Assembly (NCBI GenBank): GCA_037042185.1
Contig: JAXQJY010000020.1
Location: forward strand, 124,001 to 188,000
Direction: 5' to 3'
From: Sordariomycetes sp. S80-01Y
Lineage: Eukaryota; Ascomycota; Sordariomycetes
Length of the DNA: 64,000 bases
Under the pieces are notes generated by a model that was not told the DNA's origin, did not search any database, and worked only from the letters and a program-made list of their open reading frames with translations. Positions within the stretch are counted from its first letter, which is position 1, and each line of letters begins with the position of its first letter. A program made the translations under genes and the position numbers. Positions 45,444 through 57,959 of the stretch are shown here, in pieces.

Positions 45444-46318
45444 GCTGGGGGGTCTCGGACCCTGCGCGATGGGCTGGCTGTGTTGCGAGCAGTGTCAGGA
45501 GGCGTGAGACTGTCCAAGACTGGTTTGCCGCAGCCTGGAACGTTGAAGGGCTCTGCTGTCTGTCTTGCCTTGCCTTGTTTATTGCCTTACATTGCTTTGC
45601 CGTGCTCTCTTGTGACTCTGGCTCCATCCAGGATGACGGGCGTCACGCCACGTCAGGGTGTCTCGCTCTGATCCGGCGCCTCATGCTAAGACTGAGGCTT
45701 GACTTATTGTTTGCAACTGCAATATTGACTCGTCCGCTTACGTCGCCACATGATCGATAGTCCCGGCGCGGCATCCCGGCCTTCGACGGCCGGGTGTGGG
45801 TCTCAAATGCCGTTGTTCGAGATGAGTCCATCGCGACGGGCTTCACTTTCCACGTCTGGCGTTTGCCACGTTCAATCAGAGGCTCTTGGTGGACAGGCAG
45901 CAAAGAGGAAGGATAGGTAGATGTCATGGTGAACGCACGCGCCAACACTACAGTTCTACTAGTCTCGAATCCTCCCGGTGATGGTCGTCCATAGCTCTCC
46001 AGGCCGGTCATGGATCGTGCGAAGCTATTACTGAAGATCGAAATGGACCTGCGTCGTATTTTCCGCCCGGACGCGCCGTACCAGGATCGCGGGAGCGGAC
46101 TTTAGCGAGCGGCCGCGGTGCAGCAGTCCCATCGATCCAGTACGATCAGGAAGACGCCAGATGTCGAAGAGCTCTGCAAAAAGGTAAAACCTCCTACGGT
46201 GGCTTGGAGGATTGCTAAATCGCGCGGGACGATGCGCCCACCAGCCAAGGAGCAGAAACACCGCCCCCTAGCGGTCTAGAATCCCCCCGTCTGCCCGTCT
46301 GCCCCCTTTTCGACGTTC

Positions 46319-46350
46319 GGCTGGCTAGCTGGCTGGCTGGCTGGCTGGGC
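46319..46350 (+). repeat. CTGG tandem repeat
   Basis: Seven to eight CTGG units, one of them changed to CTAG, next to C-rich sequence. It lies in the gene-poor region upstream of the kinase. Confidence 0.9.
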
Positions 46351-46781
46351 TTGGCCCCTAGGCGCTGGCAGCGTGTCCCGCTGCAGGGAACGAGAGCTTG
46401 AACCATGTGTTCACCGTTGCGGGTGGCGTCGAGTCTATCTGCTGGCTGGTGGAGGGTCTCGTGTTAGTGGGTTGGCTGATGAAGCTGCGATTCCTCGATC
46501 GCCAGGGCGAGCAGCCAAGCACCCACCACGAGGTGGGAAGCGAGACGCTGGCTGCTGGGTGGGCATCGTGTTCATTGACCGACGAGGTTCTGCTGTTTGA
46601 TCATCTCCCAAGGTCTGAGATCAACACGGGGTCTCTGCTCGGTGACGGAAGGTCCTTTGATTGAGGAAACGTCATATTCGCGACACTCTGACAGGATAGG
46701 CTGGTGATCAAAGACGATCATCAAGGTCGCGAACTTTACACTGAGGCCGCTACGTCGTGCTTCTTTTACTACTGGTGTTTG

Positions 46782-46794
46782 GTGTGTGTGTGTG
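46782..46794 (+). repeat. GT dinucleotide run
   Basis: A short run of GT units in non-coding DNA. Confidence 0.8.
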
Positions 46795-49700
46795 GTCTTG
46801 CACCTTCGGGGAGGCGGACCCTACTTTGACGTGTTGGCATCCGCAAAAGGCATAAACGCAGGTATTACAAAGGCGAGGCTTCACAGAGCGCTGAAATGAT
46901 GATGGCCGCAAAAAGCACTTCCGTCGGACTGCTCGAACCAACCTGACAGCATCTTTCCATCATTTGACAGTCCCAAAACTGCAAATCGCACTCTGAGGGT
47001 GTGAAGCGCAGGGTAGGCCGTCGTCACCGCCCAGTGAGGCCGAGCGAGATGCACCGAGGCTGCACCTGTAGGGAGAGGCAAAGACGGATGCTGATTGGCC
47101 AGGCCCCAGATGATGTGCTAACAAAACATCGAATGAGAACAAAAGGCCGTGATCCTCGGACATGCACCGTCTCAATACAGGGCGAAGACATAGAGATCCT
47201 GATCGATCCCAGGTCAAGGTCAAAGTATCTGGTAATGTTGATCTGTAGGAGATGAGCAGCGTTGCGTAACGAGATCTCGCTGATCGCTAAATGCTGACGT
47301 CGGCGCTGGTCCGTGTTCGTGAGACGCCGGCTGCTGATCCTCTCTCCCCAAGTTGATACCCCTGAACCAGTCAATCAAGCCAGTAAAGCAGAGGCTGGCA
47401 ATGGCAATAGCGTCTGGCGCTGCCGGTGGACTGTGGCTGTCTTGTGCTGAGAAGGACGACCCGCTGTTAGCGAGATTCGCAGATCGGGCGCTAAGCCGGG
47501 GTTGGACGGGCCCATATGGCCTGGCAGAGCCAGAGCGCCCGCGCCCAGGCAAGTCAGGGACCCCCGAGACGCTGTCTGATGCGTGGAAGCCTCAGGCAGC
47601 AATGCCACCGTCCACCGCCATTCTGCAGCGTCAACGCCCAGCATCTGATCCCCAGCATTATCGGTGACAGACTGGCAGTCGGCAAGCAACGCTCCCACAT
47701 CGATGAAACATGTCTCTGGATGCTGTTCCTTCTGCCGCAGGCTGTTTATGGCTGACACTTTCTTACACACAGACAGAGACAGACACCGACATTTGCGGCG
47801 ATCACGGGGTCCGAGAATCCAAGACAGACCCTGCCTCACAATGCGAAGCGCTACGGCTACAGCAGGTCAAGTCAACAACAAAGACAACAAACAGCACGGC
47901 AGGGAATACCGTCGACCCTCGACCGTCGACCTGAGCAAGATTGAATGAAGATCTCACTGCAGTTCGACGCATCACCTCGACCGTGATTGGACGTCGGCAC
48001 CCCATCTGCCCATCTCTGCAACGCACGAGTCGATGAACAGCCTCACTATTTTCCTGCTTGTGCTGGGCCCTCTTGCAGTTCGTCGGCTCCCCTCCTCTGA
48101 CTGGCTGGCGGGAGACGCTTGCGCACGCACGCTGTGACGCCGCGCCAGGGATGCCCGCGGGAGGGTGTGCGAGGTGCTGCAGCAGCCCGGGATCTGGCTG
48201 GACGCTGGAAAGCCCCTCGGGAAGCCCCAATCACACGACACGCTTCCGACCCTGGGACAGTTGTCTGTCAAGGAAGAAGCAAGTTGACTGTGCCGGCAGC
48301 GGCCACGTTGGGCACCGTGAGAGGGCTGTTGCGGTCGCCGCTGCTGCTGCAACCGAGACTGAAGGCTCTGACTGCCCAGCAGTCCCCACGGCAAAACGTT
48401 ACGGGGTATGGACTTTTTGGAAAGGCCCTTCTCGTCGCCCCTATACTTTGCGCTGGGCTGGGCCACCGCCGCTAGCCAGAGCTTGGCTCGTCATTCCAGG
48501 CACCTTGGGGGCTTTCTGCGTTCGATCTGGCCTCCGGGCGAGCCGGTACTTCAGTTGGGCCCAGCTCACCATCGACAGACTTTGGACAGTGCGCCACCTC
48601 TTCCCGCCTAGCGCAGGAAGAGGCCCGCCCTGCATAGCAGTCCAGCCACAGGCGTGCGTCGCGGGTGGCGAGCATAGCTCGGGTGATGTGGCCTGATTGG
48701 CCACCGGCTCCATGCTAAGACGCCTGCGGACGAGCACCACGCATTCGCAAAGTACGGAATGCAGCACATCGCTACTGTACGGCGCAGCACAAGAGAGCAG
48801 GACAGTGCGGCCTGGCCAGCCAGCGAAAAGCCACGGATCTGCACTAACAGCATGACTTCATGCATTCCGAGGCCTTGACCAACAAACACAGCTTGGGCCA
48901 ATGGCTGCCTACGAGCACGAGCAGCTCGTGCGCTCCGTGCCAGAGTGCAGGCAGACTGTTCGGATGTGCGCGCTTGGTACGGCGGAGCCTGGCTCATTCA
49001 TGCTCGTGAGGGTGCAAAACTTCTCAGTGTCGTGCCCGAGCCTGGCCAGGGTCACGAGGCGCGCAAGGCTTGCAAGTCGCCGCCCAAAACCGCTCCACAG
49101 TCAGGCAGTGGCTCGAAAGACTCTGAGGCAGTCAGAGCAGCGTGTCACTTCAAACGCTCATTTCGTGTGTCAGGTCAGACCACCCTTGCCCCTCGTAGAT
49201 TGGCGCAGCGTCACTGACACGGATCCCAGAGCAAGCCTCACTCCACTGTTCAAAATAGCTGCAACGCTAGTCGCTGGGCCGAAGCAACCAAGACACAGAC
49301 CCATGCCTGTTAATCTTCTTGCTCCATCGGCGCCAGCACTTGCAGGGGGGCTGCGGTGGAGACGCCTCCTGAGGGTGTGGAGCGCAGGCACTTGCAGGTC
49401 AGACTCCACGCAATCCAGGCTGAAGTGCGACCTGGCCTGGTGCGTCTGTGTTCTTCTTGGAGGGTACGTACCGGGCCAGGGAGCCATGGGCCGCCCTGTG
49501 CTCGCCTCGTCCATTCGTTGGTCGCGGCTCGTTTATCAACATCAGCCTGCCCGCCTCCGGTCTCAACTCCCAACTACCACCCCATGGACCATCATCAACC
49601 TTCACGACACTCCTTCAACCACTTCGCTGTCCGCCCGGACTGGTCCTAGCCCTCAACCTCGTCGCCTCATCTTGCCATCAACAACTTAACGGCGACTCGA

Positions 49701-49898
49701 CCCTCACCTTGACCCGTTGACTCGGCGTCTTGGATTAACATCACAACAAACAAACCCTCTCGACGACCGGAGCTGCGCCCCGTGTAATATTGGACAGGAT
49801 TCCTTCTCTGGACATACTTGTGCTTCCGTGCATTTCCTTTTCTCTGTCTGCTGTTTGCTTGGCCACTTCCGGATCGGACTCCCAAAATTTCCAGGAAC

Positions 49899-51366
49899 AT
49901 GCAGCACTATGCCCCCTACGGTCTGCCATCGCCGCCGGCATCGCCAGCCTTCGACCACCAGAAATTCCGTCAGTTCGCGCCGCCAGCATGCCACATCCCA
50001 GCCGCCCCTGAGGAGAGACTAGGACTGCTGCTCGAGGGCAAGCTCCGCCTGGATGACATTCTAGGAACCGGAGCGTACGGCGTCGTCTACACTGCCACGG
50101 ACATGACCACCGGGATCCCCTATGCCGTCAAGTGCCTCAGCAAGTTCAACGCCGACGGAACGCCCCTGGAACGTCGACAGATCGCCTACCAGCAGCGTGA
50201 GATCAGGCTGCATTATCTCGCCTCGGCCCACAGCAATGTTGTGTCCATGCACAAGATCATTGAGGGGACTGACTGCATTTACGTTATCCTGGAGTACTGC
50301 CCGGAAGGTGACCTTTTCCTGAACATCACAGAGCGCGGCCACTACGTTGGCAACGACCACCTGTCCCGGAAGGTCTTTCTCCAGATCTTGGACGCAGTGG
50401 AGCATTGCCACAAGTTGGGAATTTACCACCGCGACCTCAAGCCGGAGAACGTCCTGGTCACAGATCACGGAGACACTGTCAAGCTCGCAGACTTTGGCCT
50501 GGCCACCTCTGACGACCGCTCAGAAGACTACGGCTGTGGTTCAACTTTCTACATGAGTCCAGGTATGTTTTGTGTGTTCTCATCTCTTTGTTTTGGCGCT
50601 GACCGTCCCAGAATGCTTGGACTCCACCGCCAGGAAACCCTTTTACATGTGCGCCCCCAATGATGTCTGGTCTCTTGGAGTTATCCTGGTCAACCTGACC
50701 TGTGGACGCAACCCTTGGAAGCAAGCCTCTGTTCAGGACTCAACTTACCGTGCCTTCGCCCGCTCCCCGGACTTCCTCAAGACCATCCTGCCCATCACGG
50801 ACGGCCTGAATGACATCCTTGGACGCATCTTCGACCCCTCCCCTGAGCAGCGCATCACCCTACCTGAGCTCCGTGAGATGATCATGGCTTGCCCTCGGTT
50901 GACTGCCAACCCCGCGGCGGCCATGCCACCCTCCCCTCCCGCCACTCCAGACCACGTCTCCCCCTACGTTGCTCCCCTGAGCCCTGAGGAAGCTATCATG
51001 GACTACGAGGACTCACCTCTCTCCCCCACATCTACCATCTCGGATGACGGATCCCTCACCTCCAGCGTCTCTACCCTTTCTGACCTGGATGAGGACTTCA
51101 CCCAGGAGCAGCAGGAGGAGCAGTTTTACTGCGCCCCTGAGTTCTCCGAACCACGGCACGAATTCTACCCTGGACAGGAGTTCATACCACAACACTACAC
51201 TGGACCAGTCCCGGTGCACGCTCCCATTCCTGTTCAACCACCTTCCAAACCTGCCTTCACCCCTTTCTGGGGTATGGTAAACAGATACGTTCAGCAGGTG
51301 CCCGCGAGACAGCCCCACGTACCGTTTCACGGTCAGGTGCTGCCATCATTCCAGGGCTGCTTCTAG
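49899..51366 (+). CDS. ran1: Ran1/Pat1-Sks1-type serine/threonine protein kinase
   Basis: Exons 49899..50562 and 50612..51366; 472 residues. The frame is open upstream, but MQHYAPYGLPSPP at 49899 is the likely start. The kinase domain covers about residues 45-340: GTGAYGVVY loop, PYAVKCLSK Lys, HRDLKPENVL catalytic loop and DFGLA. CGSTFYMSPE follows, split by the 49-nt intron. The C-terminal 140 residues are Ser/Thr/Pro- and acid-rich, probably disordered. In fission yeast Ran1 represses mating and meiosis; yeast relatives (Sks1, Vhs1) act in nutrient responses. The exact role here is inferred from family only. The gene is isolated by gene-poor DNA on both sides. Confidence 0.9.
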
Positions 51367-53310
51367 TCTTTCGGAAAAGACATTATTGCCTTGATGGCTT
51401 TCCTTCGCCTCACATAATATCACTATTACATACCGGACTCTTCTGGACTCCGGCTTGCTCCTGGACTTTTTACCTTGGATCTTTTTTTACCAGCGCGGAG
51501 TTATTTTATATCTCTAGGAGTTGTTGCTTTGGCCGGCGAAAGCGAGGGAATGATGACGATCTACGAAACTCAAACAAAATATGTTTTAATCGGCGGAGGC
51601 GATTGGGTGTACTTTTTAGGGATAGAGAAGCTGAAGCTGTCAATCTTTTTGTTTACTTTTGTTACGGGAGGATGGATGGAGTTGGATCACGGGTGGGACA
51701 TCACACTCAGGAAGAGAAAGATCTATCTAGACTTAGCGGGCTCAAGGCCCTGACGCTCTGAGGAGCAGGATTTGAGAGGCGAAAGCCTGGCAATAAAAAT
51801 GCTACAAACTCACTCACTATCATCGACATGCCGCTCCATCAAGGGTCGTGATGAATCTGGACAATCAGCTCTAACGGGAGAGAAGCTCCAACCGCTTCCG
51901 TCATACCACTTCGGCCATCGCCCCAATCATCGTGCCACGACTCGTGTGCGCTGCATGGCCCTCCCGCCATGCAAGCACTCTGCTTGCTTTAGCTGCACCC
52001 GCAGACAAATGACTGCCGTTTGTCGCCCTCCCTCCCGGGCGAAGCGTGCCTCCTCCACAGGCGAGGGTGGGCTGGTATGACTGGGCGCCCACTGATTGAC
52101 CCGTTGCGCAGCGATAGCTGAAGGTCCCGGACGAGGACTGGCTGACTACTAACCAGCTGGGCACTTGGAGAGAGCGCTGTCGTGGCTGACGCTGCACCCG
52201 TGCATTGTAGTTCTAGGTATGCTGCTTCCTGCGTGAGACTTGCAGCGTCACGCGGCAGACGTCTCTTCTTGCTTCTGATGTTTTTCGACTTTGGGACGCC
52301 TGCTCTACTCACCGCCTCATCTTTGGGGCTATCTTTTTGGGCTTGTAAGGGGGCAACCCCATCCTTCGGACGAGTTGATATCATGTCGCTGTCTCATTCG
52401 GCCGACGAGCGGCTTGCGCTCTCATCCCCGCACTGCTGCTACTGAGACGGTGGATGAGTAGCGCGCCCTCTGGTGGCTCGCGGACGACTGGCGGAAGCTT
52501 CCGGCGATAAAAGCTGCGACGTGGATCAGCTGGCGAAGCAAAAGCCCGCCGTGCCACACACCGCGAGGCCCGAGGGTCGTGGGTTAGGGGAGCTCGCTGC
52601 TTTCGAACCATGCCCATCTCCGAGGAGCCACTCACGGCGCAGGCGAGCTGGAATGCCACGGCGCGCCGAAGGGACCAGGGAATGTGACGGTGTTGTGGAC
52701 GGAAGACCCTCTCGCTCCGCGCGTCATGACTGGCCTGTCCGCAACCCCCAAGGCCAAAGTAAACTCCAAGCCATCTCTTGCCCGTCCCCCTCCCCCAACG
52801 CACCCTTCTCGCTTGTCGCTATTCGAGAAAGAGGGGAAGAAAACAGACTTTGGCGCTTGCATCACGCCCGCGCCGGGTGCCTGTTGGAACTTTAGTTGGT
52901 CGTAAGCGCATGGGAGGAACGCGTCTGGTGCTTTCGAAGCTCTCGAGGGGAATGCGGATACCGTACGGCCACTCCATACTCGGCCTATGAAAGCTTCACA
53001 GGCGAGTGCGGGGTCCGTAGGCGCTGAGTGGTCGAGATGTACGTCGTGGAGGACCTCTTGGGCTTGTGCGGTGGGAGATAGCAGGCAAGGCAGGGTAAGT
53101 CCTGGGTCAGGGACATATCAGGGTTTTGCTTGTGGAATTCGGATAAGGACTCTGGACGTATCCTAAGCCTTGACCAGAGTGCCATGGCATGCTGTCAAAG
53201 GTTGAAGCCTGGATGCTCCGCCTCCAGATAAGCCAGTCACCACGGATCATCGCCTGCTTCCACCAAACTCCTCGAAGGCCCGTGAGCAAGTCCAATTTTC
53301 CCAAGAAGCA

Positions 53311-53402
53311 ATGACGCTCGCTCCCATACCTGCCGTCGATCTCGACCCTCAGCCCAAGGAAGCCACCGTCGGCGAGTCAGCGAGCCACGTCCGAGAGCCG
53401 TT
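53311..53402 (+). pseudogene. possible orphan first exon
   Basis: An ATG in good context opens a frame of 31 codons (MTLAPIPAVDLDPQPKEA onward to HVREPL) that ends at a GTGAGT donor-like site with a phase-2 join. From memory, the KEATVGE..HVREPL pattern resembles the N-terminus of fungal TauD-type dioxygenases. I found no matching second exon downstream, so this may be a remnant or a chance match. Confidence 0.22.
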
Positions 53403-56400
53403 GTGAGTGTGAACGGCGTTGGGGGCTGGATTGCGGCGGGACGGTTTGCTCCGCCGCGGGTGGCAGGCGAAGATCTGGGAATAGTTTAGAGGACAGTGTT
53501 GGGAGACTGTATGGAGATGGACCTGAGGCTATGGAGACCATGACGCCAACGCTGGACCTTCGTTGATACCTTGGGGCTGTGGCTCGAAGAAGCTCGAAAA
53601 TATCTCCATCTGTATTGGAACCATGCTTGTGGAGCTGAAGGAGCTATGAGAACAGATAACTAGCAGCTGCACATTGTCCTTTGCGGGAGATAGGTAGAGA
53701 TTTTGAAGCGAAAGAGATTTTGAGACGAGGGACGACTCTGCCTTGATTTCATATTAGACGTGAGCTTTACTTAGACTGCTCATCTCAGCTAAGGTGATAG
53801 ATTGTTGCCTTGTGGAGGACGTGATTGTGTCCCTCATTTGGTTCATCTTCCATGATCATGGGATTGAATTAGGCCTGCTTGTCTTCCGTAACAACGGCGT
53901 CTTCCATAGAAGCCATACACGAAAACAGAAGGGAGATTACAAGGGAAGATCATCCGGGTAGATGTGAACTACGAATAATATTCATGTGACTTAGGAGAAG
54001 AACTTGGTTCCGCAGAGGTTGCTCCTCAGGGCTCTGTGCTATCTTCGGGGTTAGCCGGTGTACCAAGTCCTGGCCCATTTGCTGGGGTCGAGAGTGAGGT
54101 AAGGGTCTACTCATGTTGATTATTAGATCTTCTGTGCCTCGAAAAAACTTTCCAGACAGCTTTCGCTTGCAAAGACCTGGGTTGGGCCGTATATCGCTGA
54201 GTGTCGGGCTGCAAGCAGTGGCCTTCTCTACAAGCTGGATTCGCCTCGTTACATCGACGACATGGCATCCCGCTAGAAACTACAGTATTAGGGAGAATCA
54301 CTTATTCTGATGAGAAAATATTTGAGCGCCCATCCAACTTTATAGGTAACAATCCACCCTCCGCCGAGAAGCTGTTGAATTGTTCGGTCCCGGGCACGTG
54401 TCACTACACCCTTTACCAGCCAGGGTCTTTTCCCACTCCTATTCCTTGGCGTCATCGCTTTCACGAACTGTATTTTATAGTTAATTTGCGGCTTAATGGG
54501 CCCCTTGGGAGTTTCCTCTACCGAATGTGACCATATCAAGAGGACTTCTGCTCAGATGACTGAACTTTGACCCTTGTAGATGATTTGTTAGTCCGGAGCC
54601 CTCGTGACTTTCGAACTAATCGCCGGGCAATGGAAAAAATGAAAGAGCTTGTTAAATGGTAATCTTGAGCCGCTCGGTATGTCTCTTGCCCTTTCTCCAT
54701 TCCTCTGTGATCGCTTCTTATAAAGGCTCACAAAGATTGACGGGAACACCATATGGTACTCTCTTGGACCAGATCGTTTCTCCGAACACGACTTCTGGCG
54801 TGGTGCCGCTCATACTTGTTCGGACTTTCAAACTGAAAATTACCGACTCCTGAAACATCAGCTTTGAAGCTGGTAAGTCTCCGGGGATGGTAACCTACAG
54901 CGACAGGAGCCATGGCTGAGTTTGACTGCGGTCCACCTGCAGCTTACTGTATGAATGGCAAATACCGTCAGAGTCTATGAAGTTAGAGTCATAAAACCTT
55001 GGAACCAGACACCCAAGAATCGAGGCCGTTTGTTGAAAACAAGCTCACGCGCACTGTCTAGTGGATGAAGTAGATATTCCCCTCAGACAGGGTGAGCATC
55101 GACAGGCCGAGAAAGGCATGACAGCCAGCGACTTTCCCTACAGACTTGGTGAAGATTCATAGTAATCTAAGAAACATTGCGTTGAGACTCGCCACGACCA
55201 TTGCGAGGTCAATGGGGGTACTTGCGTTCCTCCCAACTCTAGTCCACAAAAAATGAAGGGCTAGCAGCGTCGCCTTTTCAGGTTGACAAGAAAAAGAAAG
55301 TGTGACTTGAAGCCAGATTGGAACTTTATAATTCAGGTGGCCCATCAACATGAGTAGCTCAACCAGGCTGTGTGTTGTCCTGGGGATCGTGAGGAAACTC
55401 AGGAACTGAGGAGAAAAGCAAGCGTCTCAGACTCTAGATCAGAAAACTTTGAAAGGGATGTAAGGCTCAAAACTTCTGGCGAGAGTGAAACCCCGATACT
55501 AAGCACGACAAAAAGCCCGAGCTCTGCACATGACGAGGCCAAGATACCCATCCATAGTTCGCCGTAGTTTGCCGGTCCGGAGGAGTCCATGTGCCTTCCA
55601 CAACCGTCAAGGTCGCAATAATCCTTCGTGACAAATAACATCTGGAGAAGCAGGGCTCCAATGCCTCTTCAATACCCAGCAGACGCAGAAGCTCAGTTCG
55701 GGGACAGTCCGCATCTTCAGGTAGCAATTCCGTGACACAACCCCAGCCCATGAGCAACCCTGCGTCTTCGGCATATATCAGGGCCCATAAGTCTATGTAT
55801 GCGAGGCCGTTACGAAAAGCCAGTGCAGCTCTTCGGGCTTGGCTTCGGGATGCCCGCGCGGTGAAATAGCCTCGTTCAGCCCTTCCATCTCGATCCAGAT
55901 TTTACTTACGTCGCGTGGCTACAGAGCCTTTATCAAGGACTTCAACTCGAGAGCAAGGAATAAAAGGTTGGCATGGAGAGGGAAAGTTGCGTGCAAGCCA
56001 TGACAGGCGACAGCTGAGAGAGCATCCGCGTTGGCTGTCGAGACTATCGTGGGCTCCCACTCGAAGCGGGCGATCGCTTATGGCATTCTCGTAGTTGAAG
56101 CTTCCTTTCTGGCCACTATCAACATCTAAGCTTGTCAAGCATGTCCTGATGGCAAACAAAGCCGCCTGACCCGGGTTTCGTAGTAAATGGAAGACCCGAC
56201 CCGCTGATCTCTGCAATGCGACGAGGGAGGAAAGGCGTTCTATATTATCAGCGACCTGCGATCTACTATCCAAAGTCGATCATTGCCGTCTATCACTGCG
56301 GCTGCATTGTGAGTCGCCAGGCATAAATGATCTCAACTCGGCTGTATCTCGCACGACACCGAGTTGCCCCTCCAGCTCGCCTCATGAGGCTGGCAAGGAT

Positions 56401-57862
56401 GTCACGGATGACCGGCTCCGCCCGGATGGTTGTAGGATCAGCCCCAGACTGGAAGGGCAGGAGAAAGTTTCCGGCGGCCGGAGCTTCTGTGTCGATCGCT
56501 TTGACGACCGAATCCTTCGCAGCTGGCATCGGTTCGGGATAGGCTGTTTTACGGGGAAGACGCGAGGGACCGAATATGTTCTGTGTGGAGAGTCCCACTG
56601 GGCTGAATGATTGACGTCGGCCAAGGGACCACGTTTTTTGCCAACAGCAGAAAACGACATTGTCATGCTACGTTGTTACGGAATCTTTCCGACACGCTTA
56701 GCTGGCGGCAAGCTCCTGAATCTAACCCAGGCGAAGACGGTGGTATTTTGCTCCAGAAAGGCCGAGTGAAGGTGATCGTCATGTGTATTACAATATCAAT
56801 TTGTCAAAGACTGCGCCGCACAGCTGGGGAGTCGTACTTCCGGCACCTATCTCCGAAGACTTCCAGAGCCGCATGGACCGTTCCCGGAGACCCCCACTAC
56901 TGGATAGGGTATTAGACTTAAAATGAAGGTAGAAAACTAAAGTGCCGAGCAAAAAAGAATACCAAGGAAATGAACAACCGGTGGACCATCGTTGTCGACA
57001 AGCGAATGACGTCGAAACGTCTGGTGCCTGCGACCAAAGCCCCTGATGAGTGCCGAGTCCTGGACCCTTTGCCGCAATTTTGCGACCCCATCGCCTCTTA
57101 ATCTGGAAGGCCCTCGCCAGCCATCTGGGTTGTATGTCAGGGTGAGACGACTAGGGCGGTACGCGTAAGCTTTTTGGCGATATACGTGATTACATGTACA
57201 CACATTTCCGTACGGAGAACCAATCATGTCAGCCCATACCTGCCATATACGGCTAGCATCTGGATTGTGGCAGTTGACGGTGGATGGGACAGCTTGGCAG
57301 CGTCCCTAGTGAATCCATCGCGGCCACTGCGGCTTGGCTCGGGACTATGCTCCAGTTCCGCGCGAGACGAGGCGGCAGATGCAGGATAGATCGGCATTCA
57401 CAACACTGCTCTTGCCTGCGGCAACGCTCTTGGTCGCCTACACGTATCATGGCCAGGAGTACCTTGATGGCTGTAGAAGGAAGTACTTCTGTTCTTGCGG
57501 CTAAAAGTTGCGTTACGATGTAGCCTCAATGCCAGAGCTCTGCGAGTCTGCAGCTCTTGTCCGGCCGTCGTGGAGGAACTGGGCGCTGGAACAATCACCA
57601 TGTAGAAAGAGCTTTCAAAATAACTGAAGTAATTCCTTCTGGAACTTTTGCCTTCATGACCTCTGGTATGGCTAAGAAGTCCGCAAGTCTTGATACTTGA
57701 GTTGAATGCGGGACTTGGGCCCGCTGGGTGGAGGAGAGACCTCACTGCAGCGACATAGAGGGACCTGAACAGGGAGCTACAATGGATTCGAGCTGCTGTC
57801 ATGTGGCGTGGAGCTAGTGTCTCGACTGGCAATGACCTCAGACTTGCCTACAGCATAATGTC

Positions 57863-57869
57863 TATAAAT
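57863..57869 (+). promoter_or_regulatory. probable TATA box of the secreted protein gene
   Basis: TATAAAT lies 97 bases upstream of the ATG at 57960 and is followed by a C/T-rich leader. Confidence 0.5.
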
Positions 57870-57959
57870 TGAGGCGCCCCTTTCTCGAATATCAACCCCG
57901 ATCTCAAACCAGCCTCACAAAAATCCTCTCCTTCTCTTCCGAACCCCAGACTCCACAAA

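Larger units (their letters stand above)
43772..49898. other. 6.1-kb gene-poor region upstream of the Ran1-type kinase
   Basis: I see no gene. The region is GC-rich, so open frames are long on both strands, but they lack start context, splice sites and recognisable motifs. Short repeats occur: CAG units, GGGAT units, CTGG units and a GT run (see separate entries). The nearest plus-strand gene is the kinase at 49899. This may be a long promoter or a long 5' leader, possibly intron-containing. Confidence 0.5.
51367..57959. other. 6.6-kb gene-poor region downstream of the Ran1-type kinase
   Basis: It begins with the kinase 3' region. From about 51.8 to 53.4 kb it is GC-rich with no gene. A possible orphan first exon lies at 53311-53402 (see its entry). 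From about 53.6 kb the sequence becomes less GC-rich. Several minus-strand open frames between 55.1 and 56.6 kb have protein-like composition, but I could not join them into a gene or recognise a product. The last 100 bases are the promoter of the secreted protein gene. Confidence 0.45.

Noticed and set aside
45028-45627. 199-codon minus-strand open frame
   Set aside because: Low-complexity Ser/Gln/Thr/Pro content in GC-rich repeats; no signal of a gene.
48901-49689. 262-codon open frame upstream of the Ran1-type kinase
   Set aside because: Rich in Arg, Ser, Leu and Pro as expected for random GC-rich DNA; no motif, and no conserved start.
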